DNA from: Paracyclopina nana
Lineage: Eukaryota > Arthropoda > Copepoda > Cyclopoida > Cyclopettidae
Length of the DNA: 64,000 bases
Direction of reading: 5' to 3'
NCBI GenBank assembly: GCA_019096065.1
Contig: JAGUCH010000006.1
Location: forward strand, 2,872,001 to 2,936,000
This document shows positions 46,901 through 57,553 of this stretch, one piece after another. The notes beneath the pieces were generated by a model, which was not told the origin of the DNA, made no database searches, and saw only the letters and a program-made list of their open reading frames with translations. Numbering within the stretch: position 1 is the first letter of the stretch; each line of letters opens with the position of its first letter. The position numbers were made by a program, and so were the translations under genes.

Positions 46901-47400
46901 AATAGAGACAGATTGGCCTGTCAAGCTCAACTTTGTGTGTGTGCATGCTTTTTTAAATGGACTTTTTTCTCCGTGCTCAGCCATAACAGTAACAGTAGTG
47001 TGAAATATCTTCAGAGAGAAAGAGAGAGAGATGACGGATTGGCCTTGTCAAAAGGGATTTATTTCAAGCAATTGAGCATCTTTGTACCCATTCAACGCCC
47101 AGTTTTGCTGCCTTGCTACCTTTCATTGTGAGAAATCATCTTTAGGCCGATGCTGCTTTGCCGCGCAAATGCCACATTCATATACTTTTTAGCCTAAAGA
47201 ACAAAATTCTAGCAGACATTAATTTTGAATTTGGGAAGAAAATCAAAATTAGAAAGCCAAGTTGACAATGCACCTTCAGTCAGGAAAGCAGGTTTTCCTT
47301 TTCCATAGATGAAAATAGCTTTAAGAGGGAAACGTGGAAAGTTGGGGAAGGTCCATAATATGGGATGGGGAGTGGAGTTGTCGGTTTTTGCCACTGCACT
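43983..47400. other. intergenic interval between the retroelement and the RNF220-type gene
   Basis: I see no supported coding exon or RNA gene in these 3.4 kb. It contains AT-rich sequence, short GA-rich runs near 47018-47031, and scattered short open frames without motifs. Confidence 0.45.
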
Positions 47401-47698
47401 TTCGAGAGTGGCGGTCGCCAGTCTCGACTGAGTGCGTGCAGTGGGCGAAACGCCGCGCAGTTCTCAGCTTATAGTGAGTTCAGTTCTACTACTGCTGCAC
47501 TGTAGACTCTACTGGCTTACAAGTGGAGTCCAGTTGGAGTCAACTGGGAGTAAATTCGGCGGCCGACCGCGCTCTCTCTCTCAGCTTCTAACTATTATTT
47601 GCTACTTTACGGACTCCACTACGCCAACAACTCAGTCTCTCTCGCGCACTTCCACTCGATGAACCTAGATATCATGTTCACAGCAGTTTGAAAAAATA
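47401..47698 (+). promoter_or_regulatory. probable promoter / 5'UTR of the RNF220-type gene
   Basis: This stretch is locally GC-richer, has CT-rich runs (CTCTCTCTCTCAGC) and many GAGTC/ACTCC pentamers, and leads directly into the first coding exon. No TATA box is obvious. An in-frame TAG at 47666 supports the annotated ATG at 47699 as the start. Confidence 0.35.
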
Positions 47699-50600
47699 AT
47701 GGAAAACGCATATGTGAGCCCGCCGCCCCTGCCGCCCCAGGCCCATCTCTCTGCGGCCTTCCAACAAGCAGTGACCTCAAGCAGTGGAGGGGTGAATCCG
47801 ACGGCTTTCCAGGAAGCCCTCATGTCCAGAATGGGACGCCCTTTTGGGCTCACGGTAAGACCCACAAGTTCTCAGCCAAGACTTGGGAATTATTTTAAAG
47901 ACTTCTTCACACCCTATGAATTTTAATTTAATTTTCCTTGTGACTTGCTTCAGAAGTCATTTCTTATTATACAGTCCTTTTAAGGTGCTATAACTCTCCT
48001 ACTTTTAATTCAAAAAGTGCCTTCAAACCATGAGAACCTTTGCTATTAATTTTTTATTGAAGACGCCTTTTTACTTGTCCTTTTGGTGCTTTTTGAAGAT
48101 TTTTGTATTTTTGTTGAAAAGAGGTCCTACATTCTTACCTTCAGCAGGGCTCTCAAATCAATTTTCAGCTTTCTCGCATTATTTAGGATCATTGTGAAGT
48201 ACTTTTTTTATAATACAGCCGTTTGGAAGCAAATGAGCATTTATTGCCTGAAATCGATTTAATCGAGTTTGCATGTGCCCTTTTAGCACCGTAAAAATTA
48301 AAACAAATGGTGGTTCTAGTTCCTCAAATTGAACAAAACTAGATAAATATGTAGTACAACTAAAAAATCTTTGTGCAAAGCCGGCTTTTTGCTCGATTTA
48401 TGATTTTCTATGCTTAAATTATCCATCAATTAAATTCAAAGCTCCTTTAAGAGGGCCGTCGTTTATTGTCTTTTTATCAGATCTTCGTTTTCACAATTTA
48501 GTTCAAGAAGTTAAATGATGTATTCTTTCATGCAATTCTGCAGAATTTTCAATTTCAAAACGAGTGATTGATGCCATTTTTGCGGTGTCTAATAATCCTT
48601 TTTAGCTGCCACATTTTGCAACAAACATTCATAATTGATTTACAACTTCCTGCCAAGAAAGAAAAGTGTCCAGCTCTTTTACAGCTCAATCCAAAAGATA
48701 AGAAGAGAGCCAAAAAGTCAATTGCAAACAAGATAAATCCCCATTTCACACCCTAGCTCTCAGTAATGGCAATCATAACACATTTCAGAGCGCGGACATG
48801 AAAGACCTTCCTGGCGGCCATTTTTTGGGGCTGGCCGCGGCAGCCCGTGGAGTCGGCCCCGGCGGGCACGTTGGCCTCGAGGGCTTTCCTGGCGGCCTTC
48901 CAGGAGCCTTAGCCCTATCGCACCACATGAGTGGACAGCCCGGATTCGGCCTTCACCATTTCATGGATCCAAGGCTGCCTTTTTCGGCGGCCGGAGCCTT
49001 TAGGCCTATTTTCGGCAATGCAGCGGCCGCGGCCGCCGCTTTAGCGGCCTCGTCGTCGGCCTCGGTCTCCATGTCAGACTCGATCGTCATTGGCTCAAAG
49101 CCCAAATGCTCTTCGGCCTTCCAGCCTCCAAAGTCCTCGCCGCCAACCTTGTTTTCCCCCGGGCAAAATTTGTACCCTCGCGGACCTGCAGGTAAGATTT
49201 TTACTAGCAGTGAATTCTTCTTTTATAAATAAATTTTTTTTGGGTAAGTTTCCTTACTTTATTCCAAAAATAAGTAAGCATATAATTTAAATTATATTTG
49301 CATTCAACCTTGATGTCTCGAAAGTTGAGAGCCAACTAGCTTATCCTACAATTATGGATATTATTATAATGGCTACTCATAAAATAATTTTGGAGAAATG
49401 CTACTTTCTTTAGAATTCAGCATTGATTGCCAACCATAACTTAATTTTCAGTATTTTTTAGGTAAGAAGTGATTTGAATGGCACAAAATAGCTAGCTTTC
49501 AAATCAAAGTTTATTTTTGAAAAAAGACAAGAATAGTTTAGACCCGCCCTACTTTTGCAAGTATAAAGCATCATGAAACGAACATCTGCTGCGCACGTTT
49601 CAGGCTCGCCTGGATCTCCCTCGTCTTCCCCGCCTTCATCAGGTGTTCGAAACAATAGCGGCAATGGCGGCCACAATCCGGGTGGCAAATTGCCCGACGA
49701 AAATTCCAACATGGCCAGCCTGGTTGACCGGCATGACTCCATTTCGCCGGCCTCGATGGACGAGGGCAGCATTCATGACCAAGATGAAAGAGCCGCAAAA
49801 AGTAAGTCAAAGCAACCGACTTTTACACCTGGCACTCTACACAGATAGTCTGTGCACTTCTTCGGCTTTTATTATTGAATGGAGGAATGTGTGACACAAA
49901 TGAGCCCACTGTGTAAACGAAGAGTCCATGACAAAAGCTCTATGGATAGCTGTTAGGGGAATAAATTTGTCCTCCTCTCGAACTTACTGCTACAAATTGA
50001 CGATGAGGACAAAAGCCTTCGGAGTCAAAAAGGCAAAAAAAAAGTGAGAAGTTGGTCTAGTTTTCACAGCTGCAATGAAAGTTAAATGTAAACTTTGCTC
50101 GCACATTTATGGAACACCAGCAATTTGTTGCTTAAAAATTCCCTTTTGTTCATCCTCATAGCTTTCTTCATCCGTCAGAATCAATTGAGGTCATTTGATA
50201 ATTTTGACATTTCTTATATCCCGTTCATGTGCAAAGTTGCTTTTCGGAAAGTAAAAAATTGTCATAAGGCAAAGGAGTTTTGGTATCAAACCACTTAAGA
50301 AGGGCTTCTCAACTAGTTGAACCAGGAAACGAGTTAACAAATTTAGGGCAAAATTCAGAAAAACTTTGATTATTTCAGCTGTATCTTAGATGTAACAGCT
50401 CTGCAATTTTTGAGTTGATTCATATGAATTTGTGTGAGACATTTTGATTCAGAAGTAACCAGTTTGGCACTGAAATTGAAATAAGCTTTGTGAGTGTTTA
50501 CTTTTCAATAGTCTTAAAATTGACCCGTTTTTTCCAAAGTGTTAGCATCAGCAGAAGTTTACTTTTGTGTTTGTCATAAGACAATTTTTCTCCTTTCGGT

Positions 50601-53600
50601 AAGGCGTTCGGCGTGCATTATCGTAAGGAATTTGGGGGCACATGAACGGGATATTAAAGCGTTCAGAGCCACTTTTGTTAGCTAATAATCATGTTAAAAG
50701 ATCCGATTTGCATTGTTTGTGCCAGCCAGGTGCACACTCCTAAATAGGGGGTAAAATGGTGCCATAAACTAGGAGGGATCGAGTTAACACTTTGAGCAAA
50801 GAACATTCCTTGGCCTAATTGTATATGCGAGCCAAACTTTCCGTGATGGTGTTGACTTTATGACATTGCTGTTTGCTCAGAGATGAGTTTCAAACTTGTT
50901 TTGTACTTGAGAGTGCGATTAGTAACAGTTGTAAACCCCAACTGGCTAATGATTATTTGCCAAAAGTTGCTCCTCCTAATCCTCATGTATCCATAATATG
51001 ATTCATTTCGTATCACATTTGTCGATAGACTTTAAAAAAATCAATGCATGTCTATACTTCAAGCATGTTAAATGGATCGAGGTGAACATTCAAGCTTATA
51101 ATAGCCGATGTTCGAAAAATGTGAAAGCCCTTGCAACATTCCAGTTTCGCTCCAGCTGTAAAAACTAGACAAACTTCTCCATGCGCGCTCTTTTCGACCT
51201 TTTCATAAATAGAATTGCCATGTTCTTACAGCTGAGATAAAGCCCTCTGATGTTATTAATGGCCGTAATGTTTTGTTGTTGAAATGGGCGTAGGCTGTTT
51301 TTTCAAATGTTCACACTTTGTTGTAGTCGTAGTAGTAGTACTACTCCCCTTTTTCATATTGAGCTTTTTATGATTAATGATGGCCACTGTGGAAGCATAT
51401 GGCAGATTGCTAACACAGATGTGAGCAAGTTATACAAATGAGCAGCAGTGGTTGGGAAAACACATAACAGGGATTTCTTGACATTTTAGCAGACAGCGTG
51501 ACGCCAACTCGATTTTAATGACTCACCACTCAATCATGATCATTGACACCAATGAATCTAGCAGATTTCCAAATTCTATCGCGCAGTGAAGAAGGAAAAA
51601 AGTAGAAAGTTTTCCTCCACTGCTGAGGATTTCGAAGATGGAATTGGCTGATTAAACCTCAGCGGGTGGTAATAATTGAGGAATTCCTCAAATTCTCATG
51701 AGCTGCTATTCTCCTTTTAAAAATAATTCAAGCTCGAAATTGGTGTGGCTCCAGCTTAGCTAAATTATTAGATATTTTGGGCTGCTGTTATCTTCCTGGT
51801 TTCCAATTTCTCGCAATATTTGTCAACATCACAAAGAAGATCTTTTGTCGGTGTGTGTTACAGCAGCAAACTTTGGTAGCTTCACAAGGTACTGAATAGT
51901 TTTAATTCTTATGCATTATTGCCACAGTGGCTGAATCGCTGATATGTGAGCCAGCGGGAGTGTGACATTTCATTGAGCAAAGAATGCGGCAAAATAATCC
52001 CATTCTACCTTATAAAGCATAATCCCAAAACCAATTAGGAGCAAAAAATGTCATGGGAACATTTTCCCGCCAAAAAAGCCAACTTTCACACTTATCACCG
52101 TAAAATTGGTGAAATTCCAAATAATTCAATCATTCTCACTTGAATACTTTTTTGCCAAATTCCCATTTCTCACTGCAGCAGCAGCAGAGGAAATGATCAG
52201 TTTTTCATCAGCATGACGATTTTTTGTCAATGTCATGCCGCTTTTTCAAGTGGCGCTTTTCAATGGCTTTAGCAGATTTCCGAAGTATAAAGAAGATTGA
52301 TTGATTTTATTCAAACTAAGGAATGACCGCAAAGAGCTGGTCTACTAAGTGGAATAATTTCCAAGCAATTTAACGCAAGTTTCCATTTCACAAGGGGGAA
52401 TTTTCTCCCCCTTCTCCTTTTTGGCCTGAAAGGAGAAATTCAATTAAATGGCGCATTTGTCGCGCGCCAGCGCCTACAAAAAGCTCCACCCGCGTTTCGC
52501 GCCGCGATTCGCCGCTCGAAGAGTTTTTACGGCACTGACGGCCGCCCGAGAACGAAATAGGATAGAGATGGAAAACCATGATGTATAATTATTATTATTA
52601 TTGCAGAAATCCGGTTATCATCGTCCTCGTCATCTGGCAATAATGAGGTTTGCTGCTGCCCCATTTGCGGAATGCCTCTCAGGATTTCAGAGCTGGAAAT
52701 GCATTATTCACAGGAATTGGAATATTTGACGAAATTGTCCGCATCCCTTATTGTCAGCAACAACGTAAGCCACATTCAATGCAAAAATATTCCTCACACG
52801 CGAAATTGTTGCGAAAAACAGTTGGTACATGAACGAGTTTTCACATTTTGCCTTATGTGCGAATCAAATCTTTTGATGACAGAAAATTAAAGGTTAATTC
52901 ACCATCAAACAATTTTAGTGAAAAATTGCACATCCTAGATTTTTCAGAAACTTTTTTGCCCACAATTTTTATTGTATCTTGTTGTACGTAGGTCGCGTTA
53001 AAAACACTTCCACTCTTGACACGCACAACACTCAATTCTAAAAGCTCCAGATCCAATTCACGCCTTCTTTTTGCCCCAATAAAAAGGCTTGGCGGGCACA
53101 CAGTGGGAATTAGAGTCCCTAGCAGCCAAAAAGCCTCACCAATACTGGCAATTTATAGCCAGCTTTCCCAACTGTGCTCCAGACATTTTATTAGGGCTGA
53201 AAATGGCTGCAGGCTGGTGAGATGAATAATAATGATGATGCTCATTTTTACAGGCACACCGTTCACCTAATAACCATTCAATGATAAATGCATCACCCAA
53301 TATGAAGAATCAATTGTCAGGCTCCATGGAAGTGGCACCAAGATCCAGATGGGATGTAAGTCGACCAGCAGCGAAGTGAGGGGCCTCTCTTTCTTATAGC
53401 TTTCCGCCTCTTTTCAGACTTTCCAAAGAATCCAGCGCAATCGTCAGAGTCGGATCCGTGTCAAGCTGTCAAGACGAGCGGGGAAGCGATCTGATGAGAT
53501 TCTCGAGGAAGATGTCATTGATGACCATCACCACCAACTTGTCTCCAATCACCATGATCTTCACCACCATTTGCAGCTTCAGCAGCAAAGGGCCAAAATG

Positions 53601-54738
53601 GAGCAACCGCAGTCGTCTTCCACGCCTGGTAAGAACGATTCTCTATGCGCACTCGTTGCTTGCGATCTTGCACTTCCGTTTCACATTTTAATTCACTACT
53701 TCATTTTTCCTACCTTAAAATGATTGCTTTGATATGAAAATACCTAAAATTACTTAAAATTCTTAACACTCGGTTATTTTACTCTGATAGTTCATTCTTG
53801 GCTCCTTTGTTTCTTTCATTTGTTTATTTCGTTCATCCATCTATATTGGCCTCGCCTTTTTTTCTCACACATTCCAATGGCTCGTTAAATTCCCTCACTT
53901 GGTCATTTCCCTCACTCGTCCATTTCCCTCACTCGTTCATTTAGCTCACTCGTTCATTTAGCTCACTCGTTCATTTAGCTCACTCGTTCATTTAGCTCAC
54001 TCGTTCATTTGGCTCACTGGTTCATTTCACTCACTAGTTAGTTAAGCTCACTTGTTCACTTCACTCGCTCGTTCATTAATTTTTCAAATGAATTTGCAAA
54101 ACTCACTGTTTTATTTGTGAATTGGATTCAATGGTTTTATGTATTGCAGCTCCTACAACGAGTAGCACGAATGCCGAGGAAGAAGACATCGACATCGTTG
54201 GCAATGACGACGGCAATAACAATAAGAATAGCAACAACAACAGTGGAAACTTGAGCTCATCAGAGTCAAGTCGTGACCTCCAGCTCCACGTTTATGGGCC
54301 TCCGCAGTTCACAGAGGCCGACGTGCTGCAATGCATGAGCGAGTTAAACGACCAGTGTGCAACTCAAGAAGAAGCTGAGATTAAGAGAGAAGTCCACAGT
54401 CCATCTGGTAACTCTGCAGCTTCTGGTGATGATAACGAGGAGAACAACCAAACAGCTAACGACGAGGATGTGAAAAGAATTAAAGAGGACTCTGATGACA
54501 AATCAAGATGCTCCAAATGCCTCAAGTCTTTGAAAGATCCTGTCGTCAATGTGGGCTGTTGGCATGTCCAATGCGAAAAATGTTGGCTATCATCCCTGGT
54601 GAGTAGTTGCACTCGACCCCAAAGCTCTCAGATACGTTAACTATAATGTATTTATTTATTTTGCAGGGCACCAAAAAAAGCTGCAGCCTTTGCTGCACTC
54701 CCACAGTTCCAGCAGATTTGCGCAGAGTCTTTCTGTGA
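47699..54738 (+). CDS. RNF220: RNF220-type RING E3 ubiquitin-protein ligase
   Basis: Eight coding exons give 582 residues: 47699-47854, 48789-49191, 49604-49801, 52607-52764, 53254-53355, 53418-53628, 54150-54598, 54667-54738 (1749 nt, phases consistent). The human protein is of similar size. N-terminal part: low-complexity, with Gly/Pro stretches, an Ala run from about 130, and Ser-rich segments. CPICGMPLRISELEMHYSQE (from about 270) matches the conserved central zinc-binding region; FQRIQRNRQSRI matches the following basic block; YGPPQFTEADV matches a conserved patch. The C-terminal RING has C530, C533, C546, H548, C551, C554, C565 and C568 with the family's GCWHVQCEKCW core, ending in PADLRRVFL. 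RNF220 ligases ubiquitinate transcription regulators and modulate Wnt and Shh signalling in vertebrates; here the role is by homology. A His/Gln-rich insertion (HHHQLVSNHHDLHHHLQ) is a local oddity. Confidence 0.92.
53880..54076. repeat. 17-bp minisatellite in an RNF220 intron
   Basis: About 11 tandem copies of TTCATTTAGCTCACTCG lie in the intron before the penultimate coding exon; the central copies are perfect and the edges degenerate. The unit shares the CTCACTCGTTC core with repeats at 55.2 and 57.0 kb. Confidence 0.85.
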
Positions 54739-55210
54739 TTTTTAAGTAACTTAGCACTTTTTCTTCTGAGCCAATGACTACCAAAAAATAGTGCCAAAAT
54801 GATGATGACGATGATTTTTAGTGTTTATTGTATTACTATTACGCTACGATTTCTGCTACTTCATAAACAGTAAGGAGATGGTCCTTTTAAGACAATTTAC
54901 GGCACCACCAACTTGAAACTAGTCTAGTTTTTTTTTCATTTTCTCCCGCCAATTCCCTCCCCATGCAGAAAAACTGATTTGATTACCATCATGATGGAAG
55001 ACCTAGCTTTACCGCATATTGTACTCCTACTACTACTGCACACTGCAAAAGAAGTAGCCGCGTTGTGAACTAATTCACATCTGTCTTGATTCCATGCATG
55101 GACTTCAATAATTATGACTACTCTCTGTATTGTTGTTCGCACATAAGTTTACCTTCAGTAGAAAATATAGTCAGCTGAGTCTACCTAAAATTACCAAGCT
55201 TCTTTTAAGT
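54739..55210. other. 3'UTR / intergenic of the RNF220-type gene
   Basis: No coding exon is seen. It probably includes the 3'UTR; an obvious AATAAA was not found close to the stop codon. It contains several ATGATG and TACTACT trinucleotide runs. Confidence 0.4.
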
Positions 55211-55214
55211 CATT

Positions 55215-55560
55215 TTTCAATGAGATGACCCGTTCTCTGAGGTTAATCGTTCTCTGAGGCGACTCGTTCTCTGAGGAAACTCGTTCTCTGAGGTGACGGT
55301 GACCTGTTTTATGAGGTGACTCGTTCTCTAAGATGATTCGTTCTCTGAGGTGACTCGTTCTCTAAGATGATTCGTTCGCTGACATGACTTGCTCTCTTCA
55401 GTGACCCATTCTCTGAGGTTACTCGTTCTCTGAGGTGGCTCGTTCTCAGAGGTGACTCGTTCTCTGAGGTGACTCGTTCTCTGAGGTGACTCGTTCTCTG
55501 AGGTGACTCGTTGTCTAAAGTGACTCGTTCTAAGAGGTGACTCGTTCTCTAAGCTCATCA
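55215..55560. repeat. 17-18-bp minisatellite (GACTCGTTCTCTGAGGT type)
   Basis: About 19 imperfect tandem copies, best seen at 55435-55515 where the unit TGACTCGTTCTCTGAGG repeats almost exactly. The long minus-strand frame across it is a by-product of the repeat. The array ends about 100 bp upstream of the first exon of the small gene at 55663. Confidence 0.85.
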
Positions 55561-55662
55561 GTTCTCTTTAACTCAGCATTAAATCGTTATCAGACCTCAA
55601 ACGATATCTGATCTCATTTGTTGCCTCATTTATTCCTTGTGCTGATTAGTTTGGCCAACATC

Positions 55663-57475
55663 ATGAAAAAATATGAGAGCTCTCAAACGTGTGAGGTAAG
55701 TTACTATTACTTTTATCGATGATATTTCATGCATTTCTTGATGCTGAAAGCAATAAGATGCTTGGCAGAGAAAATGAAAGTGGTATTACGTTTTTTCTTT
55801 CTTATATGCATTCAAAGGTAAAACGAGCGGAAAAATAAGGGTCAGCAGCTTACGAGTTGATCCTTGGTTGTCAGAAGCCGAAAAAAGGGTTGCTATGAAT
55901 AAGATTAGGGACTTCGCTGTGGGGGGCCAGAATAAATTCATAGAGAGGAGTAAACACTTTTTTAATCGGATGATGTCAAAACATAATGGGAAAGTGGGTG
56001 TCAATTGCTACACTTTTCTGAAATGCTGGAATTTCATCCTTTGTGGAATTACGACTTCGGCTATACCGAATTTTCCCGTCAAAAATCACTCCTCTACTTT
56101 TGTGGCATTCCCGACCAGAGCAAGTCTGATACTGAATGCCATTCTTTGGTAGGGTGGAGTTGATCTACTCTGATTACAATGAGTATTTTCTCCCGAAAAA
56201 CTAGGCAATAGATTTGGCAGCCCAAATCTGTTTTGAAACAGAATGAAGTCAAGATACCCAAACTAATGAAACTTGAGTGAAAATGGGCATTACAGTAGCC
56301 ATAAAATTAATAAATTCATGAAAGAAAGCCTATTTTAAAAAGCCTTATAATGCCAATACTGTCTTAAAACTTTCCTAATTAAACGAATTACGTAAACAAA
56401 GCTTTGGAACGTGGAACATTTTAAAAGTATATCTTCATATTTTCTGTCCGGTCGGGTATCCAAATAAACGGACGCCACGCAGTCTAGTGAGTTTGAGACT
56501 GTTGTCGGTTGTCATCCGGATCCCATGAAGTGGGTGTGACAATTTCTAACAATTCCAGCTGTTTGACCTTTTGTTGTCCATTTGCCCATTTGTACTAAAT
56601 GAGACAGCATTCATTCATCCATCAATTCCGCGGAAAAAAATTAATTCCAGAAGCCGCTGCTACCACCGAAATAGGGCATATACTGAAGTATAAATCCAGC
56701 TGCTCATTTCATTTAAGTATTAATAAATGGTGATGACCATGTTGCTGATGAAAGAAGCGGCTTTTGATGATACACAGCGCCCAAATTGTGCCATGGTTCA
56801 CTGGGTCAAACGGCAATAAGTTAGGGTTTTTGTGGCTTCACTCGTCATTAGCATTCATCCAAATTGAATAATCGACCACTCGTGCATGAGCACGCCGCGA
56901 TGATGGAGCAATTAGAGAACGTTTTTGCCCTCGCCCCTTTATTATTGGCTGTAAAGAGCCTCTTTAAACAGAGAAAAAAGAGCAGCTCATACAAAATAAA
57001 CTCGTTCTCTGCGCTCACTCGTTCTTCTGCACCGACTTAACTCGCTCTCTACGCTCACACAATCGTTCATTATGCTCACTCGTTGAATAAAACTGTACCG
57101 ATTATTTTCACTCTTTTAAAATAATGAAGCATATTTTTAAATTCCGAAAAATAACCCCTATGCTCACCTAATTATCTCACTCGTTCTTGTCGCTCATATA
57201 AATAATGCCTCTCTTTACACATCTTTCTAGAGGCATCTTCAGGGTCTTTAGGCTTGTCTATCGGCCGACTTTCCACTAGACGAGCGGCTTTGTTTGTCTT
57301 GAAGGTGCTAATTGGGGTCGAGACGCCAACAATTATTGCCTTAGCATTTCTGGGAGCCGCCATTAAAAGCTGCGAACGTGTGTGGTGTATACGTGGCGCA
57401 AGATATGATCTACGATATCCATCATTCTTAAATACATTAATTCATCTGAAGCGTGCCATTCCACGTAGGAGATGA
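55663..57475 (+). CDS. putative small membrane protein, three exons (150 aa)
   Basis: Exons 55663-55690, 55818-55997 and 57231-57475 join in phase (28+180+245 = 453 nt). The N-terminal half is charged and helix-prone (WLSEAEKRVAMNKIRDFAVG, RSKHFFNRMMSKHNGKV). The last exon holds one or two hydrophobic segments (ALFVLKVLIG, TPTIIALAFLGAAI), and the protein ends in a basic tail (RAIPRRR). Splice sites are ACG|T-GTGAGG, TTCAAAG, GTGG|GTGTCA and TCTTTCTAG, the last with a good pyrimidine tract. An AATAAA at 57548 lies 73 bases after the stop. I do not recognise a family. The exon 1 donor choice is uncertain because GAG|GTAAGT nearby is the stronger site but breaks the frame. Confidence 0.45.
57000..57190. 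repeat. degenerate CTCGTTC-type repeat in the intron of the small gene
   Basis: Scattered copies of CTCACTCGTTC-like words (CTCGTTCTCTGCGCTCACTCGTTC and variants) occur at 57000-57090 and 57165-57195. They are related in core sequence to the two arrays at 53.9 and 55.3 kb. The copies are too degraded to define a unit. Confidence 0.5.
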
Positions 57476-57547
57476 CCGATCACACAAATCCCGAATTCCT
57501 TGTATTACCACACATCCACACTTCTGTACACTTCCCCCATTTCATGA

Positions 57548-57553
57548 AATAAA
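57548..57553 (+). promoter_or_regulatory. poly(A) signal of the small three-exon gene
   Basis: AATAAA lies 73 bases after the stop codon at 57475 and is the main evidence that a plus-strand transcript ends here. Confidence 0.5.

Noticed and set aside
55328..55558. Repetitive minus-strand frame (SENESPQRTSHLRERVT repeats)
   Set aside because: Translation of a minisatellite whose unit happens to avoid stops.
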